Shown here: piece by piece, positions 31,501 through 44,200 of the stretch | Numbering within the stretch: the stretch's first letter is position 1 | How the letters are laid out: every line of letters starts with the position of its first letter | DNA from: Mansonella perstans | Taxonomy: Eukaryota > Nematoda > Chromadorea > Rhabditida > Onchocercidae | Reading direction: 5' to 3' | Length of the DNA: 64,000 nt | Assembly (NCBI GenBank): GCA_037074765.1 | Contig: JBAMDO010000197.1 | Coordinates: 1 to 64,000 of the forward strand | Position numbers and translations under genes: made by a program | Notes under the pieces: generated by a model | Databases searched by the model: none | Told to the model about the DNA's origin: nothing | The model's input: the letters and a program-made list of their open reading frames with translations, nothing else

Positions 31501-33263
31501 AATTGCAAATCTTGCATCAATTTCATCAGTATTATTTAGTATACTAAACAGTTGTTCATGAATACTGTAAGGACTGGTAGATAGCTATATGCTATCGTTT
31601 AGATTAGCTTGTAATTCCAACCACCGCTCTACCTCATCCTACTATTCATATAGTTAGAACTGGCGCAGTTGTTTCGAAAGGCTATAAATCAGATGTTGTT
31701 CAACATTCCTGGATTCCTTTATCTACACTTGTTTAGTATTTGTACATAATTTGATGAAAGACATTAATTATCAGAAATGTCATTTAAGTTATCTGTTAGC
31801 AATTTATCCCACATTTTCGTTAACAATAGAAATTAATCTAATATTTTTTACTGAAATTTTAGATTGCTCTTGGAGAAAATCTTTAGTAAATTACTAGGAA
31901 CAAAGAAATTAGTAATTGGTATTTACGATTTAATCTCAACTATTCAAATAGCTGATGTTGAACATTGTCTCTAGAAGGCTTAGTAAAGCTACTTGAAATT
32001 CAAACTAGCTACTGGTTGTTCAATCCATCTTACTTAACTGCCCAATAAGGAGAAGTACTTTTCGGAACATTGTACTTCTCATATTAAACATGGCCTTCGC
32101 AGTGAAATTCTAAATTTTTTGAGTATGGAACTGAAGTTGATACTTCCTGGGTTGCAGTTTTACTCAATTCAGTTTTTTTACCTAGTTCTCAAAAGTTAAA
32201 CTCAAAAGTAAATATCACGAAACAGAGCACGATTATTCAGGAATATAAAAAAAACTATGTTTTGATTAACATCTTCTTCAATTTAATTTGGAAGTATACG
32301 CTTGAAATCTATTGAATGAAGCATGAAATGTACTTCAAGGTCAGAATGAACCGGGATTTGTATTCTCGGAGTTCGAGCATCTGTACGAGATGTTTTCTGA
32401 GTGAATGACTATTGCGGTCAATCATTTCTTTCCATCTTCTGCAGACAAATCGACAATTGTCAACATCGTATCGTGGTAAATGCTTCAAAATATGCAAATG
32501 GATTTCAGGAGGTAACAACGATATCGCGAATGTTGTTCCAGCTCTCCCATCAACCTGTTTTGAACATATAATCATGAATTTGTATTCCTGTTAATAAGCT
32601 TTTTTTCCTGAATTCCTTAATTAACAAAATTGAATTCCTATTTTACATCTCAAGTTTAGTCTAACTTTGTCAACAACACATTGGAAATTTTGGTAGTAAT
32701 GAATGATTAGCTGGAATAGGAGCGCTTTCAGGATTTTTTCAGACAGAAAGCAAATTAAGCAATCCGTTTATCAAAAAAAAAAAAAAAAAAAAAAACTTGT
32801 CATTACTCTCGGTGATATGTTTTTCTGTTTGCGCAAAGATATCCTTACCAATATATACCTGATGATAATTAGATGATGTTGAAGAAGAGCTTTGGCTCAT
32901 GTAACATGATCCTAAGAGAACAGTAGTCGACATTGCTACCTTAACCACTGCTTGCGAACCTTGCATAATTGATGTAGTTGAGGTTGATGAAATTGCTGTG
33001 GTCGCATATGATGTTGATGGCAGCTGAGAATAAATTTTTCGTCATTTGAAAGTGTCAAATTTGATTTGTTAGTTGCAACAGATATATTCATTTAATTTCA
33101 ATTTAGATTTCAAGATATACCTCTTCCTTGCTTTCAGGAGGGAAAAAGCTTACAATTTATTTCGCTTTTTCGAATAAATTCTACAATTATTGAGAAATAT
33201 ATTTCGAAAATTAGAAGAATCAAAATGGAATTATACCTGCTCAGCATAAACGTCGGCTGTCAT
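28559..33263 (-). CDS. F-box protein with polyglutamine stretch
   Basis: Seven exons in coding order: 33263-33237, 33023-32859, 32554-32334, 31002-30726, 29834-29611, 29219-28946, 28777-28559. They join in phase to 468 aa. Residues 10-64 are Ser/Thr-rich. An F-box follows at about residues 77-112 (LLPPEIHLHILKHLPRYDV, then CRFVCRRWKEMI). Residues 162-167 are a basic cluster (KRRRNR), and 178-192 is a Gln-rich run with seven consecutive Gln. The C-terminal half shows no domain I can name; its alternating Leu/hydrophobic helices resemble the substrate-binding halves of nematode F-box proteins. F-box proteins join Skp1 in SCF ubiquitin ligases and choose substrates; the target is unknown. The end of exon 6 is the weakest join: an alternative donor a few bases on shifts the frame and shortens the C-terminus. 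A 5' UTR intron is possible (acceptor near 33500). Confidence 0.87.
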
Positions 33264-34026
33264 TAGAATTGAAATCAAACTGCACACTTAGTAAATAGAT
33301 TAAGGGATGGAGCAGCTGGAAAATGAATAGGGTGTGAAATTTCGACAAAATAGCTGACGATGACGGCAATGATGGACTGGTATTGAGAGAGATAAATTAT
33401 GGAATTTATTTTTCCATCACTGAGCAAACAGCTAAACAATGATGTGGTGCTTCTTTAGTTTTTTTTTTCTTTTTTTTTTGAAAAATAAATACGTAAACCT
33501 GAAAAGAAGAAAGTTTTATTAATAATAGTAAAAAAAAAACGTTTAATTTTTCATAATACAGCAAAAATACGAATGAATTAAACTCATTACTAAATTAGAT
33601 CATTTTACGATCACGTACAGATCATATAAGTATACCAAATTACTTGAAAAATAACTAAATGAATGTTTGAATATAAAAGTTATTATAGCTAAAACGGTTG
33701 ACAATTATTGGAAAAAAAAAAAAAAAAAGCATTCAAAGAATTAAACATTTAGCATATTAGTAAGCTACGATATAAATGTATGACAATATCGATTTGTGCT
33801 AACCAAATGAATGAATTAAAGATGCACGAAAGATGGAAAATTATTCTAATAAAAATGAATGGAATTGACCGAACTGATCAACTAGTCAATTTTTTTTTTT
33901 TTTTTAAAGATCTCATCAAAAGGCATATTTTATGAAGTGTGAAAAGCTTACCGGATGTAGAAATTATCAATTGGATGACGGTTTTATGAAAATAAAAAAA
34001 ATAACATACCGTCTCCATCAGGAAAT

Positions 34027-34069
34027 GCACACACACACACACACACGCACACACACATATATATATATC
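34027..34069. repeat. CA/TA microsatellite
   Basis: (CA)n interrupted once by CG and followed by (TA)n. Low complexity. Confidence 0.9.
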
Positions 34070-37000
34070 CATTGCAATGGGAAAGATGTGATTTGCGGGG
34101 GTACGGTATGAAATGGCTTGTAATGCGAAATTACCAATACTTCAACAAATTTAATTGTTATTGTGAATTGAATTGGATCAAATAAAGAAAGAAATACGAA
34201 ATCAATAGTTTCTAAGACATTAAACTGAGGCGAAGTTTCAGAATAAAAATGCTGATGAAGAAATGTGTAACATTGGAAAGGTTGAATTTACTAAAAATGT
34301 TTAATGATAATAAAATAAGTAATAGAATGATATAAAATCCACATCCATAATAGTATATAAAAAACAATTAATATTTTTAAAAACTTTTTTCATAACATTT
34401 GTACAATTACAGATATACAGTACTATTCGTCTATTTTATTCTTCCCAAAACATTTAGTAAAATGGACAAAACAATGATATATTACTGAGAGAATGTGTTA
34501 GAATTTAACAGAGTTGAAACTTATATGAATAAGTAATGGACAGTTTGAAAATATTTAATTTTGAAGAAACAAAATCTGTTGAATCTATTTGTTTAAAATT
34601 CAAATTTTCATGCAAAAAAAATGAAGGATTATACAGCAGTACAAAGATCACATAATTTCAATTTCACTGAAAATTGATGTATGATGATTTTGTTGATGAT
34701 ATTATGAAATCGGAAAAATACTTCAATCATTTCAAATATTAAAAGATGGCTTAGTTTAAAGGTTATAAATTCTTACTGAAGATTTTAAAATTGAAATTTT
34801 TTGAAGGTGAAAAGTATTACAAAGAATTATAGAACCAATGTTAGTTAAATTTAACATGCAGTAAATCAAAATTTCATTTAAAACTGTCATCTGTTTCATT
34901 TTTAATAGGTAATGTAAATTTCTCCCACAAAAAACTTCTCTTCATTGTGTTCGTTTTTCAAAAAGGCTTAAATGTGAAATGTAAATAAAAAAAACTGTCA
35001 TATAAGTCGTGTAATAAATCATTTTCAGAGCCGAATATGAACGTCACAGTATTAATAAGATGACCTATGTTGATTTCATTCTATTATAAAAATGTCACCG
35101 TAATCGGCTTACATATACATGTTCCTTCTACTCATACAATAATCGCAGCAGATTAGGTGCAAAATTGAATTTCTTATATTTCAAATAATTTAAATTCAAA
35201 CACAATCAATATTTCTTTTATTTTAACAGCTTAACAAAATTTCAAATAAAAAGAAGGAAAAAAACTTCAGTATTTGCTTTACAATATATCCAAACACTTA
35301 TTCAGGATGCTTAAAATGACAAAAAAAAAGTATCAACTACTAATTAGTCAGTATATTAAAACTTTAACTTTAACATTAAAATAGAATTTATTGATACTAA
35401 CACTAAATAGTATTTCTAGATTCAATTTTAAGAACGAATAATTTAGTTCATAAAAATTATTTTACATCAGCTGTAGCACTTGAACCTTGATAATCAATAA
35501 TGTCAACTTAATTCATACGAAAGAAAAAAATATAACAACCTGCATATTTAATCATAATTAGCGGTTTACTTCCAGTAAACGAGTAAACAAGACGAAATAG
35601 CTTCTGTGTTAAATGTTATTAGTGGACATAGGCTCATTAAGAAGCCTACTCTTAAAAATCTTAAATTTTGCTCGTTATCTAATAAGACTCTTAATGATAA
35701 ATTACAGTGTCTAAAATGTTAGGGTATTTTCTTTGATATTTGTTAAAATCACAGCTAATAAAATAATACGAAGGACACGAGCATTATCTTTACATTATCA
35801 AATTAAGAACAATCAAACTGCTGAAAGAACGATGATTACAATATGATTCTTATTTAGATGCCATTCCGATTGATCTGAAGTATTAATGGCTGGAATTGTT
35901 CAGATTGTCTGATGAAAATAATAATTAACAAAAAAGAGATTAATGAAAAAGTAAACTAAATCATTCAAAAATTGCCTTAGAAGCAGTTGTTGCATCATTG
36001 CCAACAGATTGAAATGTTTTTACGTAAAAAACTTTAATGCAATACAAATTAACAAGAGATTTATTATGATTAAAATACAGTAATTCAATGAAATTATTGA
36101 GGACTTGATATAATTAAGAATTAAAAATATAAACAATTCTGTACATGAAAAGTTAAAATTGAAAGTAAATAATTGATAAAAAGCTTGTTGATTTATCACA
36201 TGACAATGTAATTTGCAATTGATTATCGTAGTTTTATTTTGCTAAATTAACTTTTCATGTAGGAAATTATGAAAAAAATTTTTGTCATTTACGCTCAACT
36301 AGAAACTCATCAAATGTATTATCCTGAATGAAAAATATATTTTCAACTCGAACAACATTCAATCATTTTCCATTCAATCATTCAATCATTTCCCATCATC
36401 AAATCATATCAAAATGATCACCTTTCAATACTTTTGGCCAAATGATAGCAAAAAAAGTTTGATCAACAAAAAAAAAAAAAAAAAAAAGGAAAATTATAAT
36501 AATTACTTTTTTTTTTTTTTTTAAAATAAACAGAATAAACTTCCAGGAATTTTGAATGAATATAGCAAAAGTATTGGAAGTATGCACTTAGCCAGGATGC
36601 ACTTTATCCCTGTTTCTACAACCAAATATTAAGGCACGAACAAATTGTCCAACTATCCATCCGTACATCCATAAACACAGACATATACACACATATACAT
36701 ATACACAACCGTGTACATCAGTATCGTCAGAAGCAGCTGATGGATGCTCCGCCTTACATCGCTGAAGTAATCCAATGGACGAGAAAGTAGAAGGAGGAGT
36801 TTGTGTTTAGGCCTATTCATGAACAGGTAAACATACTTCCTCTAATTCCTAAATTTATAAATTAGCTAAACAGATTTAATTTTATTAATGAAAGTTAATT
36901 TCTTTAGAAGATTGATAAGTTTCGAGCTTTTGGTTTTTTTTTTTCAAAACTTAATTTCCAATTTTAAGCCATTTAATGGAAATTTCAAATTGTTTATTGT

Positions 37001-38429
37001 ATAAATTAACGAATTACTAATAATCAAATCAATAGAGTTCTTTTCTTTACAAATTTCATTTCTTTGCTGTTTATTATTATGCTTGTTTTTTTCAATTAAC
37101 GTGACATAACTCATCATATTTTGTTATTTTAAAACGACAAAGCAAAATATCTTTGAAAGTGATTCTTAAGGTTCTGAAAAAAAATCGAAAATATAGTTCT
37201 AATGTCTTCCCTGATTGTTGCCAATAAATTACTTAATGGAAAATGATTGTTGCTCTTCTGACCTATTTAGAATTTGTACTTACCCGCTATTCGAGTACTA
37301 TGTAACTTTTGGCATGTGCAATAACCGCAGAATGATATGGGAAAATAAGATATACCTCAAAAAGGCATATATCTATTTTTGTGTAAATCGAGTGTACTAA
37401 TTATGAAGCTAAGTATGCACATAAGCACTGGATAAGTAGTAATATCCGATTTGTTCTTGTGACAGTTACTGTTCACTTAACATGCAATCCCAATTGCAAT
37501 CCTCTTGCATACAATGCTCATCAACTAATATTCATGTCATTTCTGATATAATTCAAAGCTTCTGAAATATTTTCTTGTAATGAATCCTGCCATATAATAT
37601 CATTGACAATCATTAATTGTAAAAGCCTCCTGAGAAAATAATATAACTAAGGAAAGTATGCAAAAAAAAAAGACCCAGAATAAGAAATTTCTTTTTCCCA
37701 CTTTCATTATTTTCATCCAATTAATTAATGACTAATTTTTATGGATATTGCGTTTTTTAAGAAATTTTATTTCTACAAAAAATTTTTTAAAGATTGAAAA
37801 TCCTTTTTTCAAAAAAAAAAAGCCGACTTATGATTGCTAAATTTTAGGTATGCTAACGAATTATAGTAGAAATAATACTTGCCATAATTTTTAATTTAAG
37901 ATTTATAGAACCAAAATTGTTTGGATCATTTATTTTTGCAAATTTCAAATCTCACGATATGAAGTTGAAAATATTGGATTTTGATATCTCTGTACAAGTG
38001 AAGAGAAAAGGACAAAATGCACTACAGGTGTACAAATATTATGCTCACCTTTGTAAAATAATTTGATTACTTTCGAAAAAATTTATTTCATGTTTGCACT
38101 GAAAATTTCATTTCTTCAAAGCAGGAAGTAAATTGTGCCAGTTTTTTTCTTGGTAGAAGCTAAAATTTTTTGGATTGGCTAAAGCATATTTGGAATGATC
38201 AACTAGATTAAATGTGATTTAAGATTTTTGCGGTTAGAATACAGAAATTTTTGAGAAAATGCAATAATATTCGAATGCAGTGAACCAACTGTTAACAGTT
38301 AAATGCTGGGCCTGAAATTACCATGTCAAGTGACATCTAAAACATCTTCACTACGCCATTCAGACTGATAACACTTAAAAATCATCCGTCCTTGCAAGAA
38401 TGAATCAAAAATCAATTAGCGCTGTATAT

Positions 38430-38460
38430 TTGTGTGTATGTATGTGTGTGTGTATGTTTA
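38430..38460. repeat. GT/GTAT microsatellite
   Basis: Short (TG)n with TATG units. Low complexity. Confidence 0.85.
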
Positions 38461-39961
38461 TGCGTTGTAAAAAGTTGTAGCTTTCTTCTTAGTTGGAAAT
38501 CATCAATTGGTCATCATAATTGCTTAGCCATTTCTTATGGACATATGCATTTGGTAAAATACATAATGACAGAAAGTATCGTCATTTGACACATTCCAGA
38601 ACATTGCAAACATTGTCAACTTTCCCCTATTTTCAAAAAATTTTCATTGAAATATTTTTAACTTCTTGAAATTTTTTCACGAAATTTTTTGTGTAAAAAA
38701 AATCAGATTTAAATTTAATGTAGGGCGCCAATCAGACGAAACATCCCGCTGGGGTAACTATTAATATTTGGACAAAAAAAAAAAAAAAAAAACGAAAATA
38801 TCCGTGTGAGAAGAATCATACAAAAATGTTTGGATATGATGGGGAAAAAAAGTAATGAAGTTTTTCTTTATATCTGATCTCTTTTTTGAACATTTTAGCA
38901 CGAGCTGTTAATATTTGTATGATTGATTATGGAAAGATTGATACGATGATATACTGGCCCAGGTAATAACAAAATGGAGCAATTCCTTCTTTTACTTCAG
39001 TGTTTCTTCAAATCTTATTTATCAGTTCTAAAATCTCGAATATCCTATACATATACATATATTTACAAATTATAATTCTTTCTTGTGTGCTAAATTAAAG
39101 TGTAATTTAGTTTGTAAATTATTTCCATTTCAATTGGAACAAATTTTTAATTCATGTGAGCAATGGTGACGAACGACAATGATTTGAAAAGGGTGATGGT
39201 TAGTGATGGTACAGTTGCATCTCTTCATAACGCTCTTTTTGAACAGGTTCTCTTTGCAAATTGTTACTCCGTCATGTTTACAATCATCTGTAAACGAGGG
39301 TTTTCCGCTTTTTTTAAATTTAAATCATATAATTTGCATCAATTTTTCATTTTCAATTCAATTTTTTTTCCTCCGCAAAATTTCTCTGAGTCCTTTCATC
39401 TTGACATGGTAAAATTTGAAAGAAAAAAAAAAAAACTAAATGATTGTATGGTAGAGTAGAATGAAACAAAATGGTATAAATATAAATAAGAAAGTTAAGT
39501 TGGAAAATATGAATAAATAAAAAACGAGCTAATTTATTATGCAAATTAAATTAAAGTAAAATTTAATGAAATGAATAAGAAGACAAGCCATCTCATGAAA
39601 TAGTGAAAAAATATAGAAAATTCAAAAGTGATGATACTAGAATAATATATAGTGACATAGATTGATCAATGTATTGAAGTCAAAATGATTATATTTATTA
39701 TTTTTGCTCAAAACAGCTTTGCCACAGTAAAACTAAAAACAATGATGATCTTCCATATATTCCATTTTATCCCGTTTTCAATTGCATATTAAAATCCATG
39801 CTCAAATGATTTCATTCATTTTTTTTTTTGGTATGCGTGATGAATTTTGATACTTTCTTTTTAATGTCAATGTCAGCAAAATTATGCACGAAGAGTATTT
39901 AGTATTTAGGGAAGTGAACTTTCGCAAATCTAATCAACCATAATTTTGAAATATTCCAGAG

Positions 39962-40143
39962 TGCTGAAATTTTTCCTTCAATCTGTTAAATGGTATATAG
40001 TTTGATCTAATTAAGTATTACTTCTTATCTTAATCAAGTAATCAATTAATGCTGAAATATTTCCCTTCAATCTTGAAATAATTAAATGGTGCATAGTTTG
40101 ATCTAAGTAAGTATTATTTTTTGTCTTAATCAAGTAATTAATT
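39962..40143. repeat. Tandem duplication of about 90 bp
   Basis: Copy 1 (39962-40049) and copy 2 (40050-40143) both begin TGCTGAAAT and include TAGTTTGATCTAA and CTTAATCAAGTAAT. They are diverged by substitutions and a short indel. Confidence 0.85.
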
Positions 40144-41027
40144 TTAACTATCGTTGATAGTTGAGATAATTACATTACAATTTATTTCAATGCTGGTATT
40201 TGTTGGAGCTCATTAATTAAATAATGGAAAAATTGGCAAACCGATGAAAATTTTAACACAAATTTACTTCTGACAGCAATGATTGCTTAAAATGCAACTT
40301 AAAACTTTCCTCACCAATTAATGTCGTTTGTCGTTTGTCTCTCGTAAATGTCAGACGTACCCACCACTACGAATATATAAATCACTTTCTGGAACTAACA
40401 GTGCTTATTCATTTTAACAGTGCTTATTCAAATTCGATTGACATGTGAAAATTTCAATAAACCAATCAGAACAGAAGTTTTATCAATCAATATTTTTCCG
40501 TGAAGATTTTCGTTCTATGAACATTCTTTAAAAAATTTTTTAATGATTTCAATTCAATATTAGAAATGATAAGAGAGAAAAAAGATTTTACCAGTAAAAT
40601 TTTTTTTTTTGCAAAAAACAATGTCACTTTTAGGAAGCTAATGCAATTACATTTCAATGAAAATTAAAGAAGAATTATCAAAAATAGCAAGCAGGAAGAA
40701 ATCTTCAATTAAGAATTGTAGAAAAAGATGAGTTTCTAGAAAAAAAAGCAACTGTCCACAAAGGGATAAAATGATATAAACATGTAATTAAAGTAAGTTT
40801 TTTTAAGGCTAAATCAAATTTAAATTTAATTTTAAATTGAAAAATTTTTTGTTTGAGAATATTTCACAACAATTTAAAAAAAAAAAAAAAAAAAATGAAC
40901 GATGATAATGAGAATGATTTATGAGGCATAAAAAATAATTTCACATTTGTACCAACAGATGGCTATTGTTGGCAGTAGAAAGATGAATGGGTTGAATTAT
41001 CCCAACAGCGAACAGGTATCACAAAGT

Positions 41028-41084
41028 ATACATGTAGGTACATGTACCTATCTATCTACCTATCTGTCTACCTATATATTTGAC
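41028..41084. repeat. Tetranucleotide (CTAT/CTAC) repeat
   Basis: Runs of CTAT, CTAC and CTGT units preceded by the near-palindrome GTACATGTAGGTACATGTAC. Confidence 0.8.
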
Positions 41085-41155
41085 AACAAAATGGTTCAAT
41101 GGAACAAATTGTCAGCTTGATTCGTTTCAATACACTTATTGTGCTTACTTTTTCA

Positions 41156-41236
41156 TATCCTCCTTTTCCTCCTCCTTTTCCTCCTTTTCCTCCTTTTCCT
41201 CCTCTTCCTTCTTCTTTTTCGTTTTCTTCTGCTATT
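41156..41236. repeat. Polypyrimidine tract, TTTTCCTCC units
   Basis: Some 80 bases almost purely of C and T on the plus strand, built from (TCCTTTTCC)-like units. The Pro/Phe-rich or Ser/Phe-rich open frames here are by-products of this repeat. Confidence 0.9.
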
Positions 41237-44200
41237 CTTCTTCGTCCATCTACATCGTTGCTGGAAATGCTGTGGAAATGTTAATTTGTTTAGGAGGGTA
41301 TGAAGGAAGGAAAGGCCGAAAGGACGATGAGAATCGATTCTTGTTGAAAAGGGAATGAACGAATGACTGAATAACTAAATGACTGAATGAATGAGTAAAT
41401 CTTTTCAACATTATTTATCCGGCAACTGCTCGATATGATGTCATGTCAACGACAACGTGGTTAGACATATTAATTGAATTTTTCTCTGTTTTTTTTTTTT
41501 TTTTTTTTTTTTTTTTTCATTTCAAACTTTACATTTTAAGCTTACATTTTCTTTTTCTACTTTAATATGGGAAGATTACAATCTCGTCTTTGTTAAGGAT
41601 AAAAGTAACATTAATTTGATGTAACAATACATTTCAATAAAAATTTGAAAGTTATTTTAATGTCTTGCAAGAATAGCTTATTTAAAATTTTTCTAATTAT
41701 GAATAAATGTTAGTTTATTAAGTGTAAAAAAAATTCTTGCAAAATTTAACTTTCTTTTATGAAATTAAACAAAAGTAATTTTCTTTTTTTTGTTCCATAT
41801 TGCGAGGAAGATAAATTAGAAGTGGACAAAAATAACTAAAAAAAAAGATCAACTAATGAAAGGTAAGACAGATAAGATGAATGAAAGAGAGCAACAAATC
41901 CAGCATGTAAGCAATTTGAGATATATTTTGCTCATTTATTAAATTTCATTAATAATTTTGAAATTTATGAAGCACAGAAAGAAAGCAAGCATTTTTTTTT
42001 CATACTTACATGTAAACACTTATATATATACAACATATATAATACACACACATACAAATATGCACACATACGTACACTCACAAATTTTTCTCGCACAAAA
42101 TGTAAATCGTTTCATTGTGTAAGAGATTTTCATTAATATTAATACTTCAATTTGTAAAATTCTTATTGTTTATAAAATGTAAGCTTTCCTTAATTTCCCT
42201 TATTATTGTAATTGTTGTATTTGTAATTTATGAAATTGATCAAGTATTTTGGACTATTCTTATTGCCCTAAAGGCAAATTAGATTTTAGAGATAATCATT
42301 AAAGTAAGTTCGCGATTATTCACAATCGCTATTAATCAAACACCTGCTATATTAATTCACACTGTTAAATTGATAAAAGGTAACACTCACATATATAAAT
42401 TGTATCATATTGAACAAGATTGCTTAACTTATCTTACCAGGTTTCACTACAACGAATTTTTTATCTATCCTGTTTATACTTCCATAAATATTTAGCTATA
42501 ACATACTTCGCTCTATGCTTCTCAGAAAATGATAAAACAGGGAAAATCTAAAAATAATTATTCAAACCTATAATTAAAAATGTTATATTCCTACTATGGT
42601 AAATAATTGTATGTGTTTCAATACGAATTTGATAATGATTTTAGATGAAGTTAAATTAGTGAACTAAATTGAGTTGAACTGATTGGCATTGAACTAATTT
42701 TTAGCTGTGTTAATTATTCTTATTAATCATATTTATGATCGATTTTATTGTTCTTTTTTTTACGGCGATTCTGACATATTTAATTAATAATCAGTTTGGG
42801 TTGATTTCTTTATTCAAATAAGAATGTCAAGAATTTTGCATTCAGTATTGATAGTTAAGTAATTCTAAATTTCCGGAAGCAGATTTTTTTTTGTTCTAAA
42901 GATTGAAACAAGGACAATTTTTTCTTCAAAAAAAAAGAGAAATTTCTTTGCTTCCATTGACAAGTGCCATCTGATAATCATGACGATTTACCGAAAGATG
43001 TTCCCTGTTGATAATTCTTTGTTTTGCTTAAACTGGCGCAAAATTTTCTTTGACTCTTTAACAAAAAATTCCTGCAATGTTTCAAAAAAAAGTTTGTACT
43101 GATTTGATCAAGATAGTCCTACTGCTATCAAAATATGGTTGGCATTATTTAAGCTAACAATTTTATGCAATTCATTTATTTTAAGCTTTACAAATAACTA
43201 AATGACCATTCGCTATTTGACTTCTGTACTGTTGGCTTCTTAATTTTTTAAGATCGGCGCGCCATTACTCATCTTAACTTTCACCAATTATCAGCTATTA
43301 TATATTATCAAGTTAATTTTACACTCGTTTTGTGGTAAATTTCTCAATACAAATTATTTTGAATAAACGACGAACTTAAAAGTGATCCCTATTGAACAAA
43401 AATCTAAATTACGAGAGATGCGCGCATTTTAAACTTGATCTACTTGTCATAGTCCATCTTGGACAACTACATGTAAATGCTTTCTTGATGACCTTGTCAA
43501 CATAAAATTGATGTTTTGCAATCGTCGCACAGCAACCACATCCCGTTCTATTTGCCTGTCTTGTTCAGGTATTTGCTTTCTGCAGGTGCGAAACAACCAT
43601 TAACACCTTTCTTATTGTTAAATGTCGGCATATTCCCTTGTAAGTTTAACAACAAAAACAAACCGATTTGGCGGACAAATGGCTTAACGGCAACGTTTAG
43701 CAGATGTCAACAGATTGGATGTATAACATATTTTTGAGACATGCTAATTTGCATAATTATCACGATGAACTATGTATTACAGTACCATCTATTATGTTCA
43801 ATGTATGCATTAAGCTGTTTAACAAAAAGAACAGACTGAAAAATGAAAAATGATCAAATTTAATACCAAATAAAAGAACTTTGTTCTTTGGATTAAATTG
43901 GAATGAATTGCTTCAAATTTAAATTGAAATTAAGTCAGCAAAAAATTGATTTTGAATTTATTGTAATTGAAATAAGAATTCGCTTCAGTATTATGAGTGA
44001 AAACAAAATGAATTAAAATATGCTAAATAAAAATGAAAAACTTAAAACGATTTCTTTGCTAATTTGTATCGAATAAATTTGAACAATTACATCTTGGCTT
44101 AATTTGGAAATTGCTAAAATGAGAAATGATGGTACGGAGAGCAGAAAGATGAAATTAATTGAGGTTTTTTCAAAATATTTCTCTTTAGAATTTCTCATCT

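Noticed and set aside
41080..41358. Ser/Phe-rich and Pro/Phe-rich open frames
   Set aside because: Both are translations of the polypyrimidine repeat.
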